From Bacteroidota bacterium (lineage in GTDB: Bacteria > Bacteroidota > Bacteroidia > JABEUT01), in NCBI GenBank assembly GCA_013285805.1, contig JABDGY010000007.1, positions 1-56,598 on the forward strand: a DNA stretch of 56,598 nt, read 5' to 3'. Below the pieces are notes generated by a model. The model did no database searches. It was given only the letters and a program-made list of their open reading frames with translations, and was not told the DNA's origin. Numbering within the stretch: position 1 is the stretch's first letter; each line of letters starts with the position of its first letter. Below are positions 16,689 through 25,097 of the stretch, one piece after another. Position numbers and translations under genes: made by a program.

Positions 16689-17908
16689 AAATTTTAAAGC
16701 TTCTTATAATAGCGTACCGTTCGTTGAGTAAAAATAAACTCAGGAGTTTTCTTACCATGTTGGGTATAATCATCGGGGTTGCTTCGGTAATTGCCATGTT
16801 AGCCATTGGACAGGGCTCAAAGAAGAACATTGAAGATTCTATTTCCAGCCTGGGAGTGAACACAATTATGGTTATGCCCGGAGCTATTACCAGCGGTGGC
16901 ATAAGGTTATCGACCGGTAGTGCCAACAGCCTTAAGGATGAGGACGAAGAAGCGGTAGCACAACGCTGTGATTTGCTGGAATATATTACTCCCTTGGTTT
17001 ACCAGGGTGTGCAGGTAGTTGCAGGCGACCAAAACTGGTCAACTATTATTTACGGTGCAAGGGCTCCTTATTTTGATATACGTTCAATAACCGTTTCTAT
17101 AGGTACCAAGTACACTGAAGAGGACGAGCATTCAGCTGCTAAAGTTTGTGTTATAGGGCATACAGTTGATTCAAATCTCTTTGGCCCCGGCGCCAATCCT
17201 GTTGGTCTTACCATCCGTATAAACAGTGTTCCTTTCCGTATCATAGGCATGTATGACCGTAAAGGGCAAAATGCTTTCGGACAAGATCAGGACGATGCCA
17301 TTATCGCGCCTTTCTCTACGGTTCAAAAAAGGATGATGTCGAGCAGCGATAACCTTAATTCAATTTATTGCTCTGCCAAAAGCCCCGATCTTATTGATGA
17401 TGCCGTAGATGAAATAAGCAAGGTGTTGCGCCAACGCCATAAACTTGCACCATCTGATGATGACGATTTTACTGTCCGCACAGAAAAAGATATTTCAAAT
17501 ATATTCGGCAGTGTTACAACGATTATGACTATTCTCCTTGCCAGTGTTGCAGGTATATCACTACTCGTTGGTGGTATAGGCATTATGAATATAATGCTTG
17601 TTTCGGTGACGGAAAGAACACGCGAAATAGGTATACGCCTGGCTGTAGGCGCTAAAGGCAGGGATATACTTGTGCAGTTTATGATTGAATCTATTCTTAT
17701 AAGTTTTATAGGTGGTTTTATAGGCGTATGCCTGGGCATCGGCATATCTTCAGTAGTGAGCCGCTTTGGTGGGTGGCCAGTTACAGTAACTGTCTCTTCG
17801 GTACTTCTGTCCTTTATATTTTCAGCTATTATAGGAATATTTTTCGGCTGGTACCCTGCACGTAAAGCCGCAAACCTTAACCCAATTGATGCCCTCAGGT
17901 ATGAATAA
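16685..17908 (+). CDS. MacB-type ABC transporter permease
   Basis: A 407-residue permease with one N-terminal helix (about 20-40), a large periplasmic MacB_PCD domain and three C-terminal helices (FtsX domain, about 283-400). The FtsX motif GIGIMNIMLVSVTERTREIG is present and the C-terminus ends PARKAANLNPIDALRYE, standard for MacB/FtsX-type transporters. It works as a mechanotransmitter that drives TolC-linked export of peptides, lipids or drugs. It is the last gene of the exporter operon. Confidence 0.92.
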   Translation: MKILKLLIIAYRSLSKNKLRSFLTMLGIIIGVASVIAMLAIGQGSKKNIEDSISSLGVNTIMVMPGAITSGGIRLSTGSANSLKDEDEEAVAQRCDLLEYITPLVYQGVQVVAGDQNWSTIIYGARAPYFDIRSITVSIGTKYTEEDEHSAAKVCVIGHTVDSNLFGPGANPVGLTIRINSVPFRIIGMYDRKGQNAFGQDQDDAIIAPFSTVQKRMMSSSDNLNSIYCSAKSPDLIDDAVDEISKVLRQRHKLAPSDDDDFTVRTEKDISNIFGSVTTIMTILLASVAGISLLVGGIGIMNIMLVSVTERTREIGIRLAVGAKGRDILVQFMIESILISFIGGFIGVCLGIGISSVVSRFGGWPVTVTVSSVLLSFIFSAIIGIFFGWYPARKAANLNPIDALRYE

Positions 17909-17918
17909 AATGAGGGTG

Positions 17919-17984
17919 CTGATAAAAATCACCTAAATACTTGATTGTTCTCATTAGCAATAGTACATTCACACAATACTTTTG
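17919..17984 (+). promoter_or_regulatory. BON-domain operon promoter with palindrome, 58.5-bp spacing
   Basis: Palindrome CTGAT-AAAA-ATCAC at 17919-17932. The -7 element TACTTTTG (17977-17984) matches the consensus fully. Centre to final G is 58.5 bp. The start codon follows 19 bp after that G. The site begins only 11 bp after the stop of the exporter permease, so this is a separate unit and not read-through alone. Confidence 0.74.
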
Positions 17985-18002
17985 GGTTATAAATAAAAAG
18001 TT

Positions 18003-18674
18003 ATGAAAACAGACCTGGAAATACAAAAAGATGTAATGGAAGAACTCAAATGGGAGCCATTCCTGAATTCAGCAGAAATAGGAGTTTCTGTGAAAAATGG
18101 TATTGTTTCCCTGTCGGGCACGGTAGATAACTATGCCAAGAAAATTATGGCAGAAAAGGCAGCCAGGAAAATTGAGGGAGTAAAAGCGGTAGCTGAAGAA
18201 ATAGAAGTAAAACTTGCAGACAGTGGGTGGAGAGATGATGTTGAGATTGCAGAAGCTATATTAAACACATTGAAATGGCAAACATCATTAGATGAAGACC
18301 AGGTAAAAATTAAGGTGGAAAATGGCTGGGTAACCCTTGACGGTATTGTTAACTGGATATTCGAAAAGAACAAAATCACCGAACTCGTAGAAAACCTTTT
18401 GGGTGTGCGAGGAATAACCTGCCTTATTAAGGTTGCACCCCAAATACCGATTAACGAAGTAAAACGTAAGATAAATGCAGCTTTTCACCGCAGTGCTACA
18501 GTAGATGCTTCCAACATTACTATTGAAACTGCGGGAAATACAGTAATACTTACCGGCAAGGTTCGTTCACTCACAGAAAAGAAAGATGCCGAAGATGCGG
18601 CCTGGCTTGCTCCGGGAGTTACCGAAGTAAAAAATGACTTAGTAGTAGATTCAGCGAAAGTAATGGCTGAATAA
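18003..18674 (+). CDS. triple BON-domain protein (OsmY-like)
   Basis: A 223-residue protein with three consecutive BON domains (about 3-70, 76-145 and 150-217), each with the characteristic GWVTLDG- or NTVILTGKV-type strand pair. BON domains are thought to bind phospholipids or other envelope components and occur in osmotic stress proteins. No signal peptide is visible, so it may stay in the cytoplasm, unlike E. coli OsmY. It is the first gene of an operon that continues to the PRPP synthetase. Confidence 0.9.
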   Translation: MKTDLEIQKDVMEELKWEPFLNSAEIGVSVKNGIVSLSGTVDNYAKKIMAEKAARKIEGVKAVAEEIEVKLADSGWRDDVEIAEAILNTLKWQTSLDEDQVKIKVENGWVTLDGIVNWIFEKNKITELVENLLGVRGITCLIKVAPQIPINEVKRKINAAFHRSATVDASNITIETAGNTVILTGKVRSLTEKKDAEDAAWLAPGVTEVKNDLVVDSAKVMAE

Positions 18675-18697
18675 ATTGTACTCTTAAACAAAATACT

Positions 18698-18949
18698 ATG
18701 GAAAACACAGAGCAACAGGAAACGCACGAAAACCATAATACGGGCAAAATAATAGGTGCGTTATTATTGGGGAGCGTTTTAGGGGCAGGATTAGGTTTGT
18801 TATTTGCACCTGATTCAGGAGACGGGGCCCGGAAGAAAGTATGGGATGAGCTTAAAGAAAGGTTGGGAGAACTAAAAGATAAAGCAGGTGAGCACCATTG
18901 CCAAGGCTGTAATTGCAAAAAAGAAGGAGAACCCAGCCAAAAGGTATAA
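18698..18949 (+). CDS. YtxH-domain small protein
   Basis: An 83-residue protein with a hydrophobic glycine-rich helix ([20 protein letters not shown], about 17-36), then [10 protein letters not shown] and an amphipathic charged helix, the YtxH pattern. The C-terminus carries an unusual [10 protein letters not shown] cluster of two His and three Cys that could bind a metal. YtxH proteins are linked to general stress. It lies 23 bp after the BON gene. Confidence 0.78.
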   Translation: MENTEQQETHENHNTGKIIGALLLGSVLGAGLGLLFAPDSGDGARKKVWDELKERLGELKDKAGEHHCQGCNCKKEGEPSQKV

Positions 18950-19005
18950 TTTAATGTTTGATTTAAGTAAATTTACTATTATGAATTAAACAAAAACCTT
19001 AAGCG

Positions 19006-19467
19006 ATGCATATAAGACGAGCAAACATAAGTGATATTGATGAAATAGGGACATTGTATAAAGATACTATCAATACTTTAAATTCCAAAGATTACACTAA
19101 GGAACAAATTGTAGCTTGGACTGCAACCTATAATAACGAAGCCGGCTGGATACGCAGGATAGAAGAACAGCATTTTTACGTAGCTACTATTGATGATATA
19201 ATAGTAGGCTTTGCTTCAATTGATAATAATGGCTATTTCGACCTCTTATACGTACATAAAGATTTTCAGAAGCAGGGAATTGCCACCAACCTTTGCAGTA
19301 CTATAGAGAATAAGGCCAAAGAAATGGGCTTTGATGAAATTACCGTACAATCGAGCATTACCGCTAAACCTTTTTTTACTTCACAGGGTTTTATACAAAC
19401 CAGTGAAAAGAAGAAAGAGATAAATGGGGTGCCGTTTACCAACGCCGTAATGAGCAAAAAAATATAA
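19006..19467 (+). CDS. GNAT-family N-acetyltransferase
   Basis: A 153-residue acetyltransferase with the fold MHIRRANISDIDEIGTLY at the N-terminus and motif A (LLYVHKDFQKQGIATNLC, about 80-97) with the acetyl-CoA pyrophosphate loop Q-x-x-G-I-A. The substrate is unknown. It lies 56 bp after the YtxH gene. The gap contains the perfect 12-bp palindrome AGTAAATTTACT (18966-18977), whose role is unclear, but no palindrome of the island type. Confidence 0.85.
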   Translation: MHIRRANISDIDEIGTLYKDTINTLNSKDYTKEQIVAWTATYNNEAGWIRRIEEQHFYVATIDDIIVGFASIDNNGYFDLLYVHKDFQKQGIATNLCSTIENKAKEMGFDEITVQSSITAKPFFTSQGFIQTSEKKKEINGVPFTNAVMSKKI

Positions 19468-19479
19468 AGGTTCATCTTC

Positions 19480-20985
19480 ATGGTAAAAGCCCCATTAAAC
19501 AGGTTGCGACTAAGACGATTGGGGGTAGATACCCAAAAGGAATATGTTGCCTACCTAAGAGTAGATTCACATATAGCTATGTCGGAAGGCTTTGAAGCCC
19601 TTACGCGTATACGTGTGCATAGTGGCAATACTTCCATTGTTGCCAGTCTTTATATTGTTCATTCCAATATGCTAAAGAAAGGTGAGCTTGGTTTATCTGA
19701 AATGGCATTTAATGCATTAAGTGCAAAAGAGGGTGGATATGTTACTATAGCACACCTGGAGCCTATAAATTCTCTTAGCTATGTCCGCTCTAAAATTTAC
19801 GGGAACAGGGTTACAGGTAAAGAGATGAAGGAAATAATTACTGACATAGTTGCCGGTAATTATTCTAATGTTCACATGGCTTCATTTATTACTGCTTTTG
19901 GCGGTGAAAATATGAATCTTGACGAAATAATTTCGCTTACCCGAGCTATGATAGAAAGCGGTTCACAAATGAAATGGGGTAAAAGCGTGGTTGTTGATAA
20001 GCATTGCATTGGTGGGTTACCCGGAAACCGAACGACACCAATAATAGTTTCAATAGTTTCTTCTTTGGGTTTAATAATGCCCAAGACATCTTCGCGGGCT
20101 ATTACCTCACCTGCCGGAACAGCCGACACAATGGAAGTAATGGCTCCGGTAAATCTTTCGCTTAAAAAAATAAAAGCAGTTGTAGATAAGGAAGGTGGAT
20201 GCGTTGCATGGGGAAGTAATGCCAGGCTAAGCCCTGCCGATGATATTTTAATACGTATTGAACGAGCACTTGACCTTGACAGTGAGGGGCAGATGATAGC
20301 TTCGGTTTTATCTAAAAAGAAAGCCGTTGGCTCTACTCATGTGGTTATTGATATACCCGTAGGAGATACGGTAAAAATAAGGAGTATTGAAGCAGCTAAT
20401 CACCTTAAGGTATTAATGGAAAAGACCGGCAATGCAATAGGATTAAAAATAAAAGTAGTAGTTACCGATGGCTCGCAGCCCGTAGGTAAAGGTATTGGGC
20501 CATCTCTGGAAGCTATGGATATATTAGCCGTTCTGAGGAATGAAAAAGAAGCTCCGTCAGACTTAAGGAGCCGCTCCTTATTACTGGCGGGGGAATTATT
20601 GGAACTGGTAGGCCTCGCAGAAAGCGGAAAAGGAAATGAAATGGCTGCAAAAGCTTTATCATCAGGAAAGGCATATCAAAAGTTCATGGCTATATGTAAA
20701 ATGCAAGGTGGCTTTACTGAACCCGGGTTTGCCAAATATATGCATGATGTGAAAGCGGATAAAGAAGGTACAATATGCGCAATTGATAACCGTAAGCTAT
20801 CCAGGGTTGCAAAACTTGCAGGAGCACCCGACCATGCACGAGCAGGTTTATTGTTCCTTTCGCCCATTGGCAGAAAAGTAAATGTTGACGATATATTATA
20901 CACCATATTTACAGAAACCGAAGGGGAATTGGAATATGTGCTCGAATATCAGAAAACAGAAAAAGACATAATAACTATACAATAA
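19480..20985 (+). CDS. AMP phosphorylase / thymidine phosphorylase-like enzyme
   Basis: A 501-residue protein of the nucleoside phosphorylase class with the long N-terminal extension (about 85 residues) that marks AMP phosphorylases and related proteins, not ordinary DeoA. The core has KHCIGGLPGNRTTPIIVS and SPAGTADTMEVM with the phosphate-binding loop and catalytic residues. Family members release the base from AMP or other NMPs with phosphate and give ribose 1,5-bisphosphate. It sits 13 bp before a PRPP synthetase gene, which suggests that the two act on the same ribose phosphate pool. True substrate preference is not visible. Confidence 0.88.
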   Translation: MVKAPLNRLRLRRLGVDTQKEYVAYLRVDSHIAMSEGFEALTRIRVHSGNTSIVASLYIVHSNMLKKGELGLSEMAFNALSAKEGGYVTIAHLEPINSLSYVRSKIYGNRVTGKEMKEIITDIVAGNYSNVHMASFITAFGGENMNLDEIISLTRAMIESGSQMKWGKSVVVDKHCIGGLPGNRTTPIIVSIVSSLGLIMPKTSSRAITSPAGTADTMEVMAPVNLSLKKIKAVVDKEGGCVAWGSNARLSPADDILIRIERALDLDSEGQMIASVLSKKKAVGSTHVVIDIPVGDTVKIRSIEAANHLKVLMEKTGNAIGLKIKVVVTDGSQPVGKGIGPSLEAMDILAVLRNEKEAPSDLRSRSLLLAGELLELVGLAESGKGNEMAAKALSSGKAYQKFMAICKMQGGFTEPGFAKYMHDVKADKEGTICAIDNRKLSRVAKLAGAPDHARAGLLFLSPIGRKVNVDDILYTIFTETEGELEYVLEYQKTEKDIITIQ

Positions 20986-20998
20986 AACAGAATAAATC

Positions 20999-21910
20999 AT
21001 GAAAACCATAGTATTTGCTTATCCTGGAAATGAAACCCTTGCAGATAATATCTGCAATACATTAGGATTTGAAAGGGGAAAATTTGAAATACGAAGTTTC
21101 CCTGATGGAGAAACATATATACGGCTTGAAAGTGAAGTAAAGGGGAAGAATGCAATAGTAGTTTGTACACTGGACAGGCCGGACAGTAAATTATTGCCTT
21201 TATATTTCCTTTCTGAAATTATCAGCGATGGTGGCGCTTTCAGGTTAACACTTGTGGCTCCTTACCTGGCTTATATGAGGCAGGATAAACAATTTAATCC
21301 CGGTGAGTGCGTAACATCACACCATTTTGCGAACCTGCTTTCTTCTTTTATTGATGAACTGATAACTGTTGACCCGCACCTTCACCGTATATCAAGCCTT
21401 GACAAAATATATTCAGTACCTACATATACTATTCATTGCGCGCCCTTGATATCGTCCTGGATAAAAGAAAATATTCCCAACCCACTTTTAATCGGACCTG
21501 ACGGAGAGAGTAAACAATGGGTTAGTGAAGTAGCTGAGGATGCTGGGGCCAGGTATACTGTTTTGAATAAAGTGCACATAGGCAGCGATAAGGTAAAAGT
21601 ATCTGTACCTCATATTGAAAAATACAGAAAAACGCATACACCCGTCATTGTAGATGATATCATGTCGTCGGGTAAAACAATGATTGAGACTTTAGGACAT
21701 TTGAAAAGAGAAGGAACATTACCACCTATCTGCCTGGGTATACATGCCATTTTTGCCGGAGATGCTTATGAAAAAATTAAAGAAGGTGGGGCACAGAGAA
21801 TTGTTACTTGCAATACTATTCCACATTCCAGCAATGCTATTGATGTGAATTCATTAATTGTAAATGCAGTAAAGGGCTTACGCGTAGAGGCCCCCGTAAT
21901 AGAAATGTAG
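20999..21910 (+). CDS. prs: ribose-phosphate pyrophosphokinase (PRPP synthetase)
   Basis: A 303-residue enzyme of the PRPP synthetase family. It has FPDGETYIRLE near residue 34, the ATP/pentose region VDPHLHRISSL and the PRPP loop VDDIMSSGKT. It lacks part of the flexible and regulatory loops of class I enzymes and is slightly shorter. Fused to the operon of an AMP phosphorylase, it could run in the normal direction (ribose 5-phosphate to PRPP) or handle ribose 1,5-bisphosphate-derived pools. A housekeeping prs may exist elsewhere. It ends 10 bp from a convergent USP gene. Confidence 0.9.
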   Translation: MKTIVFAYPGNETLADNICNTLGFERGKFEIRSFPDGETYIRLESEVKGKNAIVVCTLDRPDSKLLPLYFLSEIISDGGAFRLTLVAPYLAYMRQDKQFNPGECVTSHHFANLLSSFIDELITVDPHLHRISSLDKIYSVPTYTIHCAPLISSWIKENIPNPLLIGPDGESKQWVSEVAEDAGARYTVLNKVHIGSDKVKVSVPHIEKYRKTHTPVIVDDIMSSGKTMIETLGHLKREGTLPPICLGIHAIFAGDAYEKIKEGGAQRIVTCNTIPHSSNAIDVNSLIVNAVKGLRVEAPVIEM

Positions 21911-21920
21911 GAATTAGACA

Positions 21921-22361
21921 TTACATAGCCAGGTGTAATGGAACTACTATCACCGGGATTTCAGAATGCCGGATAACCCTTTCGGCTACACTTCCTACAA
22001 ACAAATGGCCAAGGCCAGTTCTGCCGTGCGTACCCATTATAATTAAATCGGCCTTGATTTTTTTAGCCATGTCATTTATAGCTTCAAAGGGAATACCTTC
22101 TATGGCTAACTTGTTCAGTTTATCGTAAGGATACTTTTGTGATATACCATGTACAACTTCAGCAGCCTGCTTTTCATACTTGCTGTATATTTCAGGACTC
22201 ATTATTGAACCTTCTATTGTAGAAGTAATGCTGCCAACATCAATTACACATAACAATGTTACAGTAGACGATAGCTGTTTTGCCAGTTCAATTCCTTTTT
22301 GGGCTGCATTTTCAGAATGCGGGCTACCGTCAACTGGTATCAGAATATTAGAGTAAATCAT
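21921..22361 (-). CDS. single-domain universal stress protein
   Basis: A 146-residue UspA-family protein. It begins MIYSNILIPVDGSPHSENA and carries the full nucleotide-binding signature GTHGRTGLGHLFVGS, so ATP binding is likely. It is the closest of the five USPs in the island to classical single-domain forms. It is the last gene of the doxX-usp-hyp-usp operon. Confidence 0.92.
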   Translation of the reverse strand: MIYSNILIPVDGSPHSENAAQKGIELAKQLSSTVTLLCVIDVGSITSTIEGSIMSPEIYSKYEKQAAEVVHGISQKYPYDKLNKLAIEGIPFEAINDMAKKIKADLIIMGTHGRTGLGHLFVGSVAERVIRHSEIPVIVVPLHLAM

Positions 22362-22383
22362 AAAATACGGGGTTTAAATTCTA

Positions 22384-22767
22384 CTATTTAATACTTTCTG
22401 CAGTAGGCCTGCTCATCTCTTCCCCGGCACGGTTTTCTTCTTCCAGCGTCCAGTTAACGGTTGATGATGTTTCAATCCAATTACTACCCGATTTGCGAAA
22501 GACCTGAACTGCAAGACCAAAGGTGTCACTAAAGCCCTGTTCAAGATCCGTTATCCTCATTTTAGGTAAAATGGTCAAAGTACCGTTTGAGTTTACTGTT
22601 CTGCACTCACCAATTGTTTTGCTGGAGCTTCTCATAAATTTCTTAGGCGATGCCCCTCCAGACTTAGATGGTTTGACATAAAACTCAAGTTTAAGGTAAG
22701 GGAACATCTCTGAAAATGCCTCCTGAATTGCGAATATTTTTCTCTTGTCATTAATTGTAATTTTCAT
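22384..22767 (-). CDS. hypothetical protein
   Basis: A 127-residue soluble protein, beginning MKITINDKRKIFAIQEAFSE and rich in Lys, Ser and Thr, with a Ser/Lys-rich stretch (KPSKSGGASPKKFMRSSS) followed by a predicted alpha/beta part containing LPKMRITDLEQGFSDTFGLAV. I do not recognise the family. It has no signal peptide or membrane segment. Its place between two USP genes suggests a role in the same stress response. Confidence 0.72.
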   Translation of the reverse strand: MKITINDKRKIFAIQEAFSEMFPYLKLEFYVKPSKSGGASPKKFMRSSSKTIGECRTVNSNGTLTILPKMRITDLEQGFSDTFGLAVQVFRKSGSNWIETSSTVNWTLEEENRAGEEMSRPTAESIK

Positions 22768-22778
22768 ATCGTTTTAAT

Positions 22779-23597
22779 TTATTCGTGAATACTTAGTACA
22801 GGAATGTGCGTATGTAAAGTCATTTTCTTTGTCTTACTGAAATGGAATACTCTATGCAGGAATGAATGGTTATGAGGTATCATTACCAGCATTCCGGCAT
22901 TATTTCTTTCCAGGAACTCATTGGTTTCTTTTTCTAAGTCATTGCCAGCCGGGTAATAAAGTGAGTGATTAATGTTACTCAAAGAATTTTCCAGGTTTAC
23001 TTCGGCTGCTGCTTTCTGGTAGGTAACAAGCTCTGCAGGTTTCAAAACATCAAAAACCAATAACTTAGAACCAAACAGGCCGATATAATATTTCAGCGTA
23101 TCGGTTACAGCATCGGGAACAATAGCTGTGAAATCGCATGCAAGAGCCATTTTTTCAGGCTTTGCAAATTTCACGCCTGCCGGTATAGCCAGAACAGGGC
23201 TTTTTGCCTTTTTCATTATAGCAGTAGTATCAGTACCCAAAACATCTGAGGCCTTGCCTGTACCGGTTACGGCCATTACTATAAGGTCAGCCTTCATTTC
23301 CTCCTCTGTTAATAATATTTCTTCTATAACAAAGCCTGTTTTTACAATGGCTTCCATACCTATTTCGGGATATGAATCGGCCAGTTTCTTTTTCAAGGTT
23401 TCAAGATCCGCCGTACATTGTTTTTCTACTTCATCAATAGGAATCATTGCTACAGGCACATCAGCCACAGGTACAGGCACCGAACAAACATGCAACAGAA
23501 TAAGGTTTGCTTTTGCAAGGCTTGCAACTTCGGCTGCGTACCTTGCACTATTTTCAGCATTAGCTGAAAAATCGGTTGGAACAAGAATTGTTTTCAT
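22779..23597 (-). CDS. tandem-domain universal stress protein
   Basis: A 272-residue protein with two UspA domains (about 1-142 and 148-272). The first has a modified nucleotide loop (AVTGTGKASDVLGTDTT) instead of the strict G-x2-G-x9-G-S; the second lacks it. ATP binding is therefore uncertain. It is the second gene after doxX on the minus strand and 11 bp before the 127-residue hypothetical gene. Confidence 0.88.
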   Translation of the reverse strand: MKTILVPTDFSANAENSARYAAEVASLAKANLILLHVCSVPVPVADVPVAMIPIDEVEKQCTADLETLKKKLADSYPEIGMEAIVKTGFVIEEILLTEEEMKADLIVMAVTGTGKASDVLGTDTTAIMKKAKSPVLAIPAGVKFAKPEKMALACDFTAIVPDAVTDTLKYYIGLFGSKLLVFDVLKPAELVTYQKAAAEVNLENSLSNINHSLYYPAGNDLEKETNEFLERNNAGMLVMIPHNHSFLHRVFHFSKTKKMTLHTHIPVLSIHE

Positions 23598-23608
23598 AAT
23601 TGGGATTA

Positions 23609-24058
23609 TTAGGATATTGATTTAATGAATTTAATTAAAGACCATAGATAGTCTACAGAAATCCTGTCCCATTGTGAAGGGAGCAAGAGAAGTATAATAA
23701 TGAGTAAGAGACGCGGGAAAATGTGTCGCATGTCCCACATCGGCTCAACTATTCCGAAGGCGAATGCAGCAAAAAGCACATCAATTCCAAGCAAATAAAG
23801 GCTGTAATATTTTATAAAACCTATTATCAGCAACCCTCCGCATATAAGTTCAACGTACGATGTGAAATACGCACCTGTCTTACTTACTAGATTAGGAATT
23901 CCCTTGCTTTCAAGCGGGGTATGTATAGTCTCTATAACATTCTTCACTCCTACCCTGAATACTTTATCATATCCCTGCAGGAAGAAAAGCATTCCCAGAA
24001 AAACCCTGGCAAGCAATGCTGCTGCTGTTTCATGTGTTGCTGTCGTTAGTTGTATCAT
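23609..24058 (-). CDS. DoxX-family membrane protein
   Basis: A 149-residue inner-membrane protein with four hydrophobic segments (about 15-32, 60-80, 85-100 and 112-130). ALLARVFLGMLFFLQGYDKV is the typical DoxX/DoxD first helix. DoxX relatives take part in quinone-linked sulfur oxidation or redox homeostasis, but many members are uncharacterised. The frame can be extended one codon to a GTG, but the ATG lies 18 bp after the -7 element, so I use it. It is the first gene of a four-gene minus-strand operon. Confidence 0.82.
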   Translation of the reverse strand: MIQLTTATHETAAALLARVFLGMLFFLQGYDKVFRVGVKNVIETIHTPLESKGIPNLVSKTGAYFTSYVELICGGLLIIGFIKYYSLYLLGIDVLFAAFAFGIVEPMWDMRHIFPRLLLIIILLLLPSQWDRISVDYLWSLIKFIKSIS

Positions 24059-24075
24059 CACTTTATTATTTGATA

Positions 24076-24141
24076 CAAAACTACTTCTGCTGCCATCCGG
24101 GCAATATGAAGACCATCATATTTCAGTATGATATATATCAT
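24076..24141 (-). promoter_or_regulatory. doxX-usp operon promoter with palindrome, 58.5-bp spacing
   Basis: The palindrome ATGAT-ATAT-ATCAT (24128-24141) is perfect. The minus-strand -7 element TAGTTTTG (24076-24083) is a full consensus match. Centre to final G is 58.5 bp. Confidence 0.78.
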
Positions 24142-24252
24142 GCCCTCTTCAATTATGATTTTCTAAACTTGCGTGACTTCTGAAAGAAGGTTAAGGGATT
24201 AAAAAAATGCTTAGCAAGTTTTATGTCTTATTGATCCTAAATTGATTATGTC

Positions 24253-24318
24253 ATGATTTCAATCATACCTATGAATGACAACACACATTTTATTTACACT
24301 AGAGTAATCGGTACTTTG
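24253..24318 (+). promoter_or_regulatory. usp-kinase-regulator operon promoter with palindrome, 58.5-bp spacing
   Basis: The palindrome ATGAT-TTCA-ATCAT (24253-24266) is perfect. The -7 element GTACTTTG (24311-24318) keeps the TTTG but not the TA (four of six fixed bases). Centre to final G is 58.5 bp. This and the preceding site share the 280-bp divergent gap, one for each direction. Confidence 0.68.
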
Positions 24319-24338
24319 TACAATAAAATTACAGGACT

Positions 24339-25097
24339 ATGTTAAACAATCAACATATTAAAGATAAACAGTTAAAACTCTTAGTACCCACAGATTTCTC
24401 CGGTACAGGAGTGAATGCGGCGGCTTATGCCATTCAACTATTCCACAAAAAAACAGGCGAGTTAATACTTGAAAACGTATTCCAGGCCCCTAAGGAAAAA
24501 GCCGGCACACTAATATCAATAACTGATATATTGCTAAGCGAATCTAAAACCTTGTTAGAAAAGGAACGTAAACATCTTGCTGCAGAGTTTAGAAATGTAA
24601 ATATCTCCATTGAGTCGGAGGAAGGTAGCATTATTAATACAATTAAGAATGCCATTAAAGCAAAAAACATTAACCTGCTTGTGTTAGGTATACCTAAACG
24701 TGCCGCATATTTAACGAGCGTTCCTAAGACATTTATTGAATTGCCTTATTACTGGCCCATGCTTATGGTTCCACAAAGCGCTTTGAAAAATAAATCAAAA
24801 GAACTGGTTATTATAATTTCTGAGGATTCACGTCATAGAAATACACTGGAACTTGAAACCTACCTTAAAGACATTAATCTGAAGGACAATAAAATGCATC
24901 ATATTGAATTTACAACAAATAATAGTGTCGTTCAATTAATGAAGCAACTGGACGAGTTGTTGAAAAAACACAAAATAGGGTTACTGGTGTTTAATACTTT
25001 TAAAGGCGACAAACTTCAGAAAGCAATAACAAACCATGAGCTTGACTCCTTATTACTTACTCTTCCGGCCCTTATAATGCAGAATAATGAAGCATGA
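24339..25097 (+). CDS. degenerate tandem universal stress protein
   Basis: A 252-residue protein that resembles two UspA domains. The N-terminus LKLLVPTDFSGTGVNAAAYA and the strand LLVLGIPKRAAYL fit the fold, but the nucleotide-binding glycines and final G-S are missing, so it probably does not bind ATP. It overlaps the histidine kinase gene by 11 bp, which suggests that they are translated together and that it may act on the kinase. That link is inference from position. Confidence 0.78.
   Translation: MLNNQHIKDKQLKLLVPTDFSGTGVNAAAYAIQLFHKKTGELILENVFQAPKEKAGTLISITDILLSESKTLLEKERKHLAAEFRNVNISIESEEGSIINTIKNAIKAKNINLLVLGIPKRAAYLTSVPKTFIELPYYWPMLMVPQSALKNKSKELVIIISEDSRHRNTLELETYLKDINLKDNKMHHIEFTTNNSVVQLMKQLDELLKKHKIGLLVFNTFKGDKLQKAITNHELDSLLLTLPALIMQNNEA

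Noticed and set aside
13249-17908. Exporter operon as a macrolide resistance system.
   Set aside because: MacB-type exporters have many substrates; nothing in the sequence points to a drug and the context is stress control.
19480-20985. Ordinary thymidine phosphorylase (deoA).
   Set aside because: The long N-terminal extension and 501-residue length fit the AMP phosphorylase-like group better than DeoA (about 440 residues).
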